A stretch of 33,954 bases of DNA from Actinomycetota bacterium. GTDB taxonomy: Bacteria > Actinomycetota > CADDZG01 > WHSQ01. This document shows positions 7,372-14,839 of this stretch, piece by piece (position 1 is the first letter of the stretch; every line of letters begins with the position of its first letter). The position numbers and the translations under genes were made by a program. The stretch covers positions 1 to 33,954 of the forward strand of contig WHSV01000032.1 in NCBI GenBank assembly GCA_009379915.1. The letters run 5' to 3'. A model generated the notes under the pieces. That model made no database searches. It was not told the DNA's origin and was given only the letters and a program-made list of their open reading frames with translations.

Positions 7372-7774
7372 TGTTCTTGAAGTGTTTTGTTTCCCCTCGT
7401 AGCCACCATCCGCGACGACCCGCAGCCGGGGTCAAGCTGGAGCGCCCGGAGCGCAGCGAGGACGAACGAGCTTTGGCGCCGGCGAGGACCGTCGCACACT
7501 GGGGCGTTGGGGGAAAGGGTGTTACGCGATCGACACCACCTCCCGACGAGCTGTCAGGGAGACGTCGTCGCGCGCGCGGTCGCCCAGCCTTATCTCGGTG
7601 CTCGGAGCATGCTCCGGCGACATGATGAGTGATGGGGTGGACCCCGGGTGAAACGTTGCGGCCGCTCGGTCTTTCAAGGACGTCCACGGACGAGTCGTGG
7701 CGACAGGAGAATTGCGGGAGCCGGCCGCAAAGAACATCGGCATGATGTGGGACACGTCGCGCGCGGCGGCCATC
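7372..7774 (-). ncRNA. Non-coding 3' segment of the IS element, candidate seek/bridge RNA region
   Basis: About 400 bases between the transposase stop and the element end have no credible gene. They are rich in local symmetry: CGGAGCATGCTCCG (7603-7616), GGGGT-GG-ACCCC (7634-7645), CGTCC-AC-GGACG (7681-7692) and GACCC...GGGTC (about 7417-7433). In IS1111-group elements a guide RNA that pairs with target and donor is encoded 3' of the transposase on the same strand. I cannot set its ends or guide loops by eye, so the whole segment is given. Confidence 0.4.
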
Positions 7775-8845
7775 TCAGGCGGCGACCTCGACGCGTCCGG
7801 TGGACGCGGTAGCTGGGTCGATGTCGACCTCAACCGGCTGGAGCGCGGCGACGCCAAGTTCCTTGAGGATGTGGTGAGCTCGCCGGCACAGCTTGCGGGC
7901 GATCGCGAGGCACGCTCTGTTGTGGTCGATGCGATCTCTGGTCTCGAGGTAGTACGCGTGGTCCGGCGACGTCCTGCGGGCCCCGCTTTGGGCCGCTTCG
8001 TAGAGCGCCCAGCGCAGCACTTCGGGGCCTTGGCGCGACAGGTGCCCGGGCGGGCGCTTGCCGTTGGACTCGTAGACGGTGATGTCGGGGCCCGAGTAGC
8101 GAACCGCATCATCGGAGTTCGAAAAACGGCGGCAATCTCCGAGCTCGGCGAGGATCGTGGCGCTGGTGAGGTGCCCGACGCCGAACAGGCCCATGAGGGC
8201 GCGACAGCCCGGTTGAGCCTTGGCAAAGGAGATGAGGTGGGCATCGAGCGGGAACATCTGCAGGTCGCAGGCGTCGAGCATCGCGATGCCGACGGTGATG
8301 AGCTGGCGACCGGCCGAGGACAGCTCTGCTTCCGCGAGGCGCGCCCGGCCCTTCGCAGTGCTCAGCCCGCTGCCGGGCGCAATGCCCTGGTGGTAGAGCT
8401 GCGCCTGGACGCGCTGCTGCCACACCCGCCGCTCGTCGAGCAGGGCCTTGCGCAGGCGCACCCGGGCGCGCAGCTCGAGGATGTGCTCGGGCGGTATCCA
8501 CGACTCCGGCACGCGCCCCTGGAGCAGCAGGTCGACCATGAGGTCGCAGTCCTTGTCGTCGGTCTTGGCACGCCGCTTCGGTCCCCGCCGGAGGCTCGTC
8601 TCGGCGGGCTCAGCGAGATGCGGGGTCACGCCGATCCGCTGCATCTCCTCGACCACGAAGCGCCACCCGGTCGTCGCCTCGAGCACGACGTGGGCATCGC
8701 GGCCCTCGAACTGGCTCAACCACTCGCGCACCGCAGCACGCGCCGCCGGCATGATGCGGCCGCGCTTGATCTCTCCGGTGCTCAGGTCTTGCCACTTGAA
8801 AGTGATCTGTCTCCGGTGCAGGTCCATCGCGCCTACGATCTCCAT
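7775..8845 (-). CDS. IS110-family transposase (DEDD)
   Basis: A 356-residue transposase/recombinase. The N-terminal RuvC-like DEDD domain shows D8 (GAMDLHRR), E56 (VLEATTGW) and the TDDKDCDLMVDLL segment around residues 95-107. A helical region spans about 120-200. The C-terminal Transposase_20 domain runs from about 216 (LMGLFGVGHLTSATI), with the conserved serine S270 in GHLSRQGPEVLRWAL. All expected catalytic positions are present and the frame is open, so the enzyme is probably functional. The ATG at 8845 has a GAGGAGG site six bases upstream. Known IS110-family enzymes act with an element-encoded RNA that specifies the target. Confidence 0.93.
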   Translation of the reverse strand: MEIVGAMDLHRRQITFKWQDLSTGEIKRGRIMPAARAAVREWLSQFEGRDAHVVLEATTGWRFVVEEMQRIGVTPHLAEPAETSLRRGPKRRAKTDDKDCDLMVDLLLQGRVPESWIPPEHILELRARVRLRKALLDERRVWQQRVQAQLYHQGIAPGSGLSTAKGRARLAEAELSSAGRQLITVGIAMLDACDLQMFPLDAHLISFAKAQPGCRALMGLFGVGHLTSATILAELGDCRRFSNSDDAVRYSGPDITVYESNGKRPPGHLSRQGPEVLRWALYEAAQSGARRTSPDHAYYLETRDRIDHNRACLAIARKLCRRAHHILKELGVAALQPVEVDIDPATASTGRVEVAA

Positions 8846-8917
8846 GAGGGGCCTCCTCGAGCTCCTAAAACTCTTGTGCCTTAGAGCACGTTTGCGTGGT
8901 TAACACGCTTGTGCCGA

Positions 8918-8929
8918 GGGGGTCCCTCT
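8918..8929. repeat. Right inverted repeat of the IS element
   Basis: GGGGGTCCCTCT is the exact reverse complement of 7324-7335. It lies on the transposase 5' side, 22 bases beyond the stop codon of the copper ATPase. Confidence 0.8.
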
Positions 8930-8951
8930 TCATGTCATCTTTCGCTGGTAC

Positions 8952-11021
8952 TCAAGCACGCTTTCCTCGCGGTGTGAGGTCGAGACCGCGCAACAACTGG
9001 GCGTTCGCGGCCACGATGATGGTCGAGAGGGACATGAGGACGGCACCGACCGCGGGGGAGAGCGTGATGCCCGCCCAGGCGAGGACGCCGGCCGCTACCG
9101 GAATTGCGAACGCGTTGTAACCCGTGGCCCATGCCAGGTTCTCGATCATCTTTCGATAGGCGGCCCGCGATAGCCGGATGACGCCCACCACTGCGCGCGG
9201 GTCGTCGGACGCAAGTATCACGTCGGCCGATTCGATGGCCACGTCGGTCCCCGCTCCGATCGCGATGCCGACCTCGGCCCGGGCGAGCGCGGGTGCATCG
9301 TTCACCCCGTCTCCGACCATGGCCACCCGGTGACCTCCCCTCTGAAGGTCGGTGACGGTTGCATCCTTATCCTCAGGGAGAACCTCCGCAAAGAACTCGT
9401 CGATGCCCAACTCTTTCGCCACTGAGGCAGCGACCTGCCGAGCATCACCGGTGATCATCGCCACCTTGACTCCGAGATCGTGGAGCGCGCGCACCGCATC
9501 GTGGGACTCCGGCCGCACCTCGTCTTCGAGTGCCAGCGCCCCAAGGGCGCGCTCGTCATCCAGGAGCCAAAGAACGGCGGCTCCCCGCTCCATCCACTTG
9601 TCGACCTGGTGGCGGAGACTCTCCGGGAAGTCCACGCTGCGCTCCTGCATCAACTTGGGGCCGCCGACGGCAAGCGATCGGCCCTCGACCTCTGCCTGAA
9701 CGCCCCGGCCGGTCATGGAGCGGAAGTTGCCGGCCGTCGGAACAGAACCCTTCTCTTGAGCCGCCTTCACGATTGCGCGCGCAAGAGGGTGCTCACTGTC
9801 CGATTCGACGGCGGCGGCGGAGGCCAGCACTCGATTCTCCCGGCCCTCCTCCACCGCTACCACCCCGGTCACGATGTGATTGGCCGCCGTCAAGGTGCCC
9901 GTCTTGTCGAAGAGCACGACATCCACCCGGCGCATCTGCTCGAGCGCGAGGCGGTTCTTGATCAGAATGCCGTTCCGAGCGGATAGAGATGTCGAGATCG
10001 AGATAACCAGCGGAATGGCCAACCCGAGGGCGTGAGGACACGCGATCACCAACACGGTCACTGTTTTCTCGACAGCGCTGCGCGAGTCGCCCAGTAGGCT
10101 CCACGCGATGAACGTCACGACCCCGGCGCCCGTCGCGACGTAGAAAAGAAACGCGGCCGCCCGGTCGGCGAGGGCCTGCGCGCGGGAGTGCGACCTCTGA
10201 GCTTCCTCCACCAGCCGCTGGATTCCGGCGAGCGCCGTGTTCGGTCCTACGGCTTCGACCCTGATGCGCAGCGCGGAGTCCGTCACGACCGTCCCCGCCG
10301 TTACGCTCTGTCCCTCTGACTTGGGAACCGGATGAGATTCGCCGGTGAGCATGGACTCATCGATGTCCGCGCTTCCCTCGACGACTGCTCCGTCGACGGG
10401 GACCCGGCCGCCCGGACGAACAAGGACCACGTCGCCCTCATCCAGTGACGCGATCGGAACCGACTCGACGCCATCACCCGTCACGCGCTCCGCTTCATCC
10501 GGCAGCAGCTCGGCGAGCGCGGCGAGAGCGTCGCTCGCTTGGCCGATCGCCTTCATCTCCTGCCAGTGCCCCAGCAGCATGACGGCGATCAAAGCCGCAA
10601 GCTCCCACCAGAAGTCGAGGTCGAAGGCACCGAACTCGGTGGCGAGGCTTGCGCCAAACGCGACCGTGATCGCCAGTCCGATCAGCAGCATCATCCCCGG
10701 AGCGCGCGATCGAGCCTCGCTATAAGCACCTACGAGGAACGGCCGGCCTCCGTAGACGAAGATGACCGTGCCCAGCACGGGAGAAATCCACTCGCTGCCT
10801 GGGATGTCGGGCGCGCGGTAACCGAGGAGGCCCTGGAACATCTCGCTGAAGAAGACGACCGGAAGGGTGAGAGCGAGGGTGATCCAGAACCGATCTCGAA
10901 ACATGGCGGGGTCGTGTCCGGCGTGATCGCCGTGACCATGGTCGTGTTCGTTCGAACCGTGGCCTTCGTGTTGATCGGTGGCGTGAAGCTCGTCGTGTGG
11001 CGTGTCGCGATGGACGGTCAT
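8952..11021 (-). CDS. copB: CopB-type copper-exporting P1B ATPase
   Basis: A 689-residue heavy-metal P-type ATPase. The first 36 residues hold ten histidines, a CopB-style metal-binding tail in place of ferredoxin-like MBD domains. The transmembrane metal site is the CPH motif (VIACPHALGLAIP), which marks the P1B-3/CopB class. Further motifs are TGES in the actuator domain, DKTGTLT (phosphorylated Asp), SEHPLA (HP motif), MITGD and MVGDGVNDAPAL. It should export copper, or silver, across the membrane. The ATG at 11021 was chosen because more upstream starts fall within or before the promoter and CsoR operator. It is divergent from csoR. An insertion sequence begins just after its stop. Confidence 0.93.
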   Translation of the reverse strand: MTVHRDTPHDELHATDQHEGHGSNEHDHGHGDHAGHDPAMFRDRFWITLALTLPVVFFSEMFQGLLGYRAPDIPGSEWISPVLGTVIFVYGGRPFLVGAYSEARSRAPGMMLLIGLAITVAFGASLATEFGAFDLDFWWELAALIAVMLLGHWQEMKAIGQASDALAALAELLPDEAERVTGDGVESVPIASLDEGDVVLVRPGGRVPVDGAVVEGSADIDESMLTGESHPVPKSEGQSVTAGTVVTDSALRIRVEAVGPNTALAGIQRLVEEAQRSHSRAQALADRAAAFLFYVATGAGVVTFIAWSLLGDSRSAVEKTVTVLVIACPHALGLAIPLVISISTSLSARNGILIKNRLALEQMRRVDVVLFDKTGTLTAANHIVTGVVAVEEGRENRVLASAAAVESDSEHPLARAIVKAAQEKGSVPTAGNFRSMTGRGVQAEVEGRSLAVGGPKLMQERSVDFPESLRHQVDKWMERGAAVLWLLDDERALGALALEDEVRPESHDAVRALHDLGVKVAMITGDARQVAASVAKELGIDEFFAEVLPEDKDATVTDLQRGGHRVAMVGDGVNDAPALARAEVGIAIGAGTDVAIESADVILASDDPRAVVGVIRLSRAAYRKMIENLAWATGYNAFAIPVAAGVLAWAGITLSPAVGAVLMSLSTIIVAANAQLLRGLDLTPRGKRA

Positions 11022-11060
11022 AGCAGTTGGGTACCCACCCTTCTTGTCTTGGCCGGTTGC

Positions 11061-11090
11061 TTGCGGTACCATACCCCCCAGGGGTATAGG
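11061..11090 (+). promoter_or_regulatory. csoR promoter with operator in the spacer
   Basis: A -35 TTGCGG (11061-11066) and a -10 TATAGG (11085-11090) are separated by 18 bases. The CsoR dyad occupies this spacer and part of the -10 box, so a bound repressor would exclude RNA polymerase. Confidence 0.6.
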
Positions 11091-11098
11091 ATTGTCAA
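11068..11098 (-). promoter_or_regulatory. copB promoter, divergent
   Basis: On the minus strand a perfect -35 TTGACA (11098-11093) is followed by TATGGT (11073-11068) with a 19-base spacer that contains the CsoR dyad. The long spacer recalls metal-responsive promoters. The transcript would start near 11060 and give an mRNA leader of about 40 bases before the ATG. Confidence 0.55.
11071..11087. promoter_or_regulatory. CsoR operator
   Basis: ATACCCC-CCA-GGGGTAT is a perfect dyad with 7-bp arms. It has the A/T-flanked C-run and G-run form known for CsoR sites. It lies between the divergent copB and csoR genes and overlaps both promoters, so one repressor-bound site should shut both genes until copper is bound. 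Confidence 0.85.
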
Positions 11099-11136
11099 AT
11101 CGCCGGACCGTTTGCCATTGAAGGGAGAGAGAGTTC

Positions 11137-11406
11137 ATGAGGGGCTACTACGAGGACAAGGACGAAGTTCTGTCCCGGCTCCGCCGAATCGAAGGCCAGA
11201 CGCGCGGCCTGCAGCGCATGGTCGAGAACGACGAGTACTGCATCGACATATTGACTCAGATCACGGCGGCCTCGAACGCTTTGAAGAAAGTCGCGGTGAG
11301 CCTGCTGGACGATCACATTCGCCACTGCGTCGTCGAGCAGACCGAAAAAGATAAGGACATGGTGCGCGAGGCTACCGCGGCGATCGGGCGCTTGATCAAG
11401 GCCTGA
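11137..11406 (+). CDS. csoR: CsoR-family copper-sensing repressor
   Basis: An 89-residue all-helical DUF156 protein. The Cu(I) ligand set of CsoR is visible as C35 (DEYCIDIL), H60 and C64 (DDHIRHCVV). The N-terminal RLRRIEGQTRGLQRMVE is the DNA-contacting signature of the family. The ATG is preceded by AAGGGAGAG at suitable distance. It is divergent from copB across a CsoR-type operator, so the pair forms a self-regulated copper efflux unit. Related sensors for nickel, formaldehyde or persulfide (RcnR, FrmR, CstR) have different ligand sets or partners, and the ATPase context favours copper. Confidence 0.94.
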   Translation: MRGYYEDKDEVLSRLRRIEGQTRGLQRMVENDEYCIDILTQITAASNALKKVAVSLLDDHIRHCVVEQTEKDKDMVREATAAIGRLIKA

Positions 11407-11456
11407 GCGGGATTTGCGTCAGGGTCCGCCGAAAGAAATAGTGGCCGCCTGAAACT

Positions 11457-11888
11457 TACGGCGAACTCGACGAGGCGGAGGCGCTCGATCTCGGCGCGGA
11501 TGACTACCTCGTCAAACCCTTCGCCTACGTGGTTCTCGTTGCGCGCCTGCGCGCTCTCATCAGGCGTGGGGCCCCCAAGCGGCCCTCCATCCTGCAGGCG
11601 GGCGATGTGAGGCTCGATCCAGGCTCGAAGAAGTCTGGCGAGGCGGAACCCAAATCGATCTGACGGCTCGTGAGATGCCCCTCCTCGAATTCTTGTTGCG
11701 CCGGAAGTACCAGTGGTTTCCAAGCGCGAGATCCTCGAGCATGTCTGGGACTATGACTTCGAAGGCGATCCGAACATCGTCGAGGTCTACGTCCGGCATC
11801 TCCGCAACAAACTCGATCGCCCTTCGCCCGCGACTCGATTCAAACGGTTCGCGGCGGGGGCTACCGGCTGGACGACGATGAACTCTGA
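11457..11888 (+). pseudogene. Decayed OmpR/PhoB-type response regulator
   Basis: Only the end of the receiver domain remains ([22 protein letters not shown]), then RLRALIRRG. It is followed, after frame changes, by pieces of the winged-helix domain: [50 protein letters not shown] and a final GYRLDDDEL with TGA at 11886-11888. The first ~80 residues, including the phosphorylated Asp, are absent, and at least two frameshifts break the rest. No ribosome site or start is evident. The end overlaps the kinase remnant's ATG by 11 bases, as in an intact two-component operon. It cannot make a working regulator. Confidence 0.82.
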
Positions 11889-12893
11889 CAAGCGAGACCG
11901 ACGCCGGCAGCTCACGACGATGGGTAGCGTGCGAGTTCGCACGACGATGGGGGCCGTGGTCGTCGTTGGGGTGGCCTTTGTGATCGCAGCCTCGGCGATG
12001 CTGATCATCCTGCGTCGATCCCTCACAGACAACGTGCGAACGACCGCGCTGCAGCGCGCCGATGCGGTCGCGAGTTTCATGTTGAGCGGTGCATCTGGCG
12101 ACCCGACGCGGGCGAAAGACGACGACGAGTTCGTTCAAGTGCTGGACGGCCGCGGCCGCGTCGTGTTGGCGAGTTCCAACGCAGAGGAAACGCCGATCGT
12201 TGATGATCTCAGCTCCGGCGAGAGTCGAGAGATCGCGGTTCCCTTCGAGGATGATCCGTTTCTGGCAGTGGCATCTGAGGACCGACCGGGGAATCACTCG
12301 ATCGTAGGTCGAACCTTGGATGAGGTACTCGAATCAACCGAGGTGGTCGGAACCCTGCTGCTGGTTGGGGCGCCTCTCCTTCTGCTGTTCGTCGGCGCAG
12401 TGACCTGGAGAGTCGCGGGGCGCGCTCTCGCGCCCGTCGAGTCGATGCGCGCAAGATCGTTCTCGATCTCGACGACGTCGTATTCGAGGAGGTCGCCCGC
12501 CACCGTGGCTCCGACCGAACGATCGACGGCGCCGGAGTCTCGGCGGGCCGGGTCTTGGGTGATCGCAAGCAGCTTGCCAGGCTTACCGGCAATCTCCTCG
12601 AGAACGCGCTACGCCACGCCCGTAACAGGGTTGCGGTGTCGCTCAGCCAAGATAACGAGTGGGTCGTGCTGCGCGTGGACGACGATGGCACGGGGCTTCC
12701 GCCCAGGAACGGGGGCGCATCTTCGAGAGGTCGTTCGACTGCAGCAGGCCAGGGACCGTGACTCGGGGGGGACTGGGACTCGCCATCGTCGGCGAAGTGG
12801 CCGCGGCGCACGGCGGGGCCGCAGTTGCGGGATTCACCACTGGGCGGCGCTCGCTTCGAGGTCTCCCTCCCCGGTGCTCTGGCGGATGCCTGA
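11878..12893 (+). pseudogene. Decayed sensor histidine kinase with internal deletion
   Basis: The N-terminal sensor part is readable from ATG 11878: a first membrane helix ([19 protein letters not shown]), an extracytoplasmic region and a second helix ([20 protein letters not shown]). Just after APVESMR (about 12450) the frame changes, and the sequence resumes in the ATPase region ([31 protein letters not shown]). The HAMP linker and the phospho-accepting His domain are missing, roughly 110 residues. Later shifts lead to [26 protein letters not shown] and [11 protein letters not shown], with TGA at 12891-12893. At least three frame breaks plus the deletion make this a pseudogene and not a sequencing slip. 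Confidence 0.85.
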
Positions 12894-12967
12894 GAGTCAG
12901 GCGGGGCTCAGGCGAGCTGGGGGAAGCTGAGATCCGGACCTCTATCTGCACCAGGAGAGGTGAGTGG

Positions 12968-13295
12968 ATGGACAAGAAGAGGAAGCTGATCGCCGGCGCC
13001 GCGGCCGTTCTGGCGGTGCTGGGTGGGGACCGGGGGTGGGCATTGCCTCGAGTACCGACGACGACCAGCCCATCGAGGGCAATTCCCGCCGGCGTGCAAC
13101 CGATGCGGCCCTCGAGCACGTCGGACGGGGCACCGTGATCGAGACCGAGATGGGCGACGACGGAGCCGTGCACGGCGTCGAGATTCGACTCGACGACGGG
13201 AACGTGCTCGAAGTGGAGCTTGACGAGAACTTCAACGTCGCGGAACCGAGCAGGACGACGACTCGGACGAGGTCGAGGGCACAGGCGACGACTGA
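12968..13295 (+). pseudogene. Frameshifted PepSY-like secreted protein
   Basis: Across frames this reads as a signal peptide (MDKKRKLIAGAAAVLAVLGG), then, after a frame change near 13030, GVGIASSTDDDQPIEG and a PepSY-like domain: ATDAALEHVGRGTVIETEMG, VHGVEIRLDDGNVLEVELDENFNV. After a second shift near 13240 it ends in an acidic tail (EQDDDSDEVEGTGDD) with TGA at 13293-13295. Small PepSY proteins often sit beside two-component systems, as here. No single frame covers it, which fits the decay of the two genes upstream. Confidence 0.7.
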
Positions 13296-13380
13296 TTCCC
13301 ATCGTGGATATCCCCCCGAGGCCGGCTGATTCAGGGTCCCCTGCGGATACAATCTGGGCTCGACGCGACAAGGGGGCCGA

Positions 13381-13620
13381 ATGTCCGAGCTATCCGACCG
13401 CTTCCAGCAACTGTTGTCCGACTTCGAAGACATTACCGATGAAGTCACTCCAGCCGAAGCGCCGGTTTCACTTGACGACCCGGTGCTACAGAAGTTCTGG
13501 CGTATCTGGCCGGATCTGAGCCAGTGGGCCGGATCGCTGTGGCGCGAGCTCAACGATGATATCGACGAGTCGGCTTCGCCTGCGGCCGATGGTGTCACCG
13601 ATGTGGGCGGTAGTGGTTGA
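13381..13620 (+). CDS. Small acidic protein of unknown function
   Basis: A 79-residue protein, unrecognised. It is acidic, with a helical N-terminus (MSELSDRFQQLLSDFEDI) and a tryptophan-rich middle (VLQKFWRIWPDLSQWAGSLWREL), and ends in a small-residue tail. There is no membrane segment or signal peptide. The ATG has an AAGGGGG site, and a -10-like TACAAT lies at 13348-13353, so it probably has its own promoter downstream of the pseudogenes. Its TGA is one base before the ATG of the CBS-pair gene, which indicates an operon and perhaps translational coupling. Confidence 0.6.
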   Translation: MSELSDRFQQLLSDFEDITDEVTPAEAPVSLDDPVLQKFWRIWPDLSQWAGSLWRELNDDIDESASPAADGVTDVGGSG

Positions 13621-13621
13621 G

Positions 13622-14008
13622 ATGTCGACCCTCAAGGACGTCATGACGACGGAGGCCTTCACCATCAGCGCCGATGCTTCCATGGTCGAGGCGGCCACGG
13701 GAATGGCGAAGGGCAAGCTGGGATCCGCTCTGATCGTGCAGGGGTCGTGGCTCGCGGGGATCATCACCGAGCGGGACGTATTGCGCGCCGCCGCTTCGGG
13801 TGAAGACCTCAACGGGGTCAAGGTGAAGGATTGGATGACCAAGGATCCCATCACCGCGTCACCCGATACCGATACCGAGGAAGCCGCGGCGACGATGTTC
13901 ACCCATGGATTTCGTCATCTTCCCGTCACCGAGGGGAATGAGATCCTCGGAGTGGTCAGTCTGCGCGACGTCCTCAGCGCCCGCATCCGGCGCCGATCTA
14001 GGAGTTAG
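13622..14008 (+). CDS. CBS-domain pair protein
   Basis: A 128-residue protein made of two CBS motifs. The first covers about residues 7-60 (VMTTEAFTISADASMVEAAT to GIITERDVLRA) and the second about 72-125 (WMTKDPITASPDTDTEEAAA to GVVSLRDVLSARI). CBS pairs bind adenosine nucleotides and often regulate a partner protein. The final GVVSLRD and GIITERD motifs are intact. It starts one base after the stop of the small acidic protein and ends overlapping the convergent adenylate kinase by four bases. Adenine-nucleotide binding by the family and an adenylate kinase next door are suggestive but do not show a shared pathway. Confidence 0.85.
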   Translation: MSTLKDVMTTEAFTISADASMVEAATGMAKGKLGSALIVQGSWLAGIITERDVLRAAASGEDLNGVKVKDWMTKDPITASPDTDTEEAAATMFTHGFRHLPVTEGNEILGVVSLRDVLSARIRRRSRS

Positions 14009-14640
14009 CTGCTCTCCAGTTCGCTCAGCACGCGCTCGTAGACCTGGTCGGGGTCGCCTGTTCCATCCACCCGGTGAAGGAGACCCTTGCCGTCGTAGTA
14101 GTCGAGGACCGGCGTGGTCTCTCGCTTGTAGGTGGCGAGGCGTTCCTCTACGACTTCCTCGGAGGCATCTTCACGTTGCTGCAATGGCAGCCCGTCGATG
14201 TCGCACACACCCGGCGTCTTGGGCGGACTCCTCCTCACGTTGTACACGTGACCGCTCGGACAAGTGCGTCGACCCGCAATCCGAATGAATACCTCATCGT
14301 CTGGGACCTGGAGGACCACGACGGCCTCCGGCCCGAGCTGATCCTCGAGGGCTTGCGCCTGACTCAGCTCGCGCGGGAATCCGTCGAGGATCCACCCGTC
14401 GGCCGCGTCGGGCTCAGCAAGCCGGCGCGTGGTTATCTCGACCACGATCTCGTCCGGCACCAGCTCTCCTGCATTCATGAAAGCCTGAGCGCGCGAGCCG
14501 AGGGCGGAGGCGTGGGCGACCTCGAGGCGCAACATGTCGCCGGTCGAGATGTGGGGAACGCCCAGATGCTCGGCAAGGCGGGAGGCAAGAGTTCCCTTCC
14601 CGCCTCCGGGGGGGCCGAGGATTACGAGTCGTCTGTGCAC
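14005..14640 (-). CDS. adk: Adenylate kinase
   Basis: A 211-residue nucleoside monophosphate kinase (ATP + AMP to 2 ADP). It has the P-loop GPPGGGKGT (residues 9-17), the AMP-binding HISTGDMLR, the DGFPREL motif and a full-length lid. The lid carries CPSGHVYN and PPKTPGVCDIDG. The second of the usual lid cysteines is absent, leaving C, H, C and D as possible zinc ligands. The GTG start has AGGAG only one base upstream, too close to act as a Shine-Dalgarno, but a -10-like TAATAC sits six bases before it, so a leaderless transcript is likely. The gene is not in the ribosomal-protein/secY context common in bacteria, so it may be a second copy. Confidence 0.93.
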   Translation of the reverse strand: MHRRLVILGPPGGGKGTLASRLAEHLGVPHISTGDMLRLEVAHASALGSRAQAFMNAGELVPDEIVVEITTRRLAEPDAADGWILDGFPRELSQAQALEDQLGPEAVVVLQVPDDEVFIRIAGRRTCPSGHVYNVRRSPPKTPGVCDIDGLPLQQREDASEEVVEERLATYKRETTPVLDYYDGKGLLHRVDGTGDPDQVYERVLSELESS

Positions 14641-14646
14641 ACTCCT

Positions 14647-14652
14647 GTATTA
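14647..14652 (-). promoter_or_regulatory. Probable -10 box of the adenylate kinase gene
   Basis: TAATAC on the minus strand is six bases upstream of the GTG start. It would place transcription initiation at the start codon. No good -35 box is visible at the right distance, and the rest of the 200-base gap to the next gene shows nothing else clear. Confidence 0.4.
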
Positions 14653-14839
14653 CCCCGGCCACCGGCTCTCCGCTTCTTTCTCAAGCGGGTTGCGAATCGT
14701 CGAAAGAGGGCCCGAGTTCGGGCAGCGAGCGTGCACGGTGACGGGGAGGTGACGTCGCGGTGACGCTCGGCTGCCAGGCTCTTGCCGCACATGCGCGCCC
14801 CTGCGGCCTGCGTTCGTCCCATCGTTGAAAGGACATCGC

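Larger units (their letters stand above)
7324..8929 (-). mobile_element. IS110-family insertion sequence, IS1111-like layout
   Basis: The element holds one DEDD transposase gene on the minus strand and is framed by 12-bp perfect inverted repeats (AGAGGGACCCCC at 7324-7335, GGGGGTCCCTCT at 8918-8929). About 440 non-coding bases lie 3' of the transposase and only ~70 lie 5' of it. Inverted repeats together with a long 3' non-coding segment are typical of the IS1111 subgroup, where the repeats are subterminal, so the true ends may lie a few bases further out. No target duplication is apparent, as expected for the family. It sits between the copper ATPase stop and the VOC gene ribosome site and disrupts neither. 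Confidence 0.8.

Noticed and set aside
7321-7774. A small passenger gene in the non-coding part of the IS element
   Set aside because: Open frames exist but lack start sites, family resemblance and codon structure.
7697-8884. A 395-codon open frame on the plus strand
   Set aside because: It is antisense to the IS110 transposase, has no ribosome site, and its sequence mirrors the codon bias of the real gene. The transposase motifs settle the strand.
11038-11138. A longer N-terminus for CopB starting at 11138 or 11072
   Set aside because: Both would place the start codon inside or ahead of the promoter and CsoR operator. The His-rich tail begins naturally at 11021.
14074-14763. A 229-codon plus-strand frame over the adenylate kinase gene
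   Set aside because: It is antisense to a textbook adenylate kinase with all motifs present.
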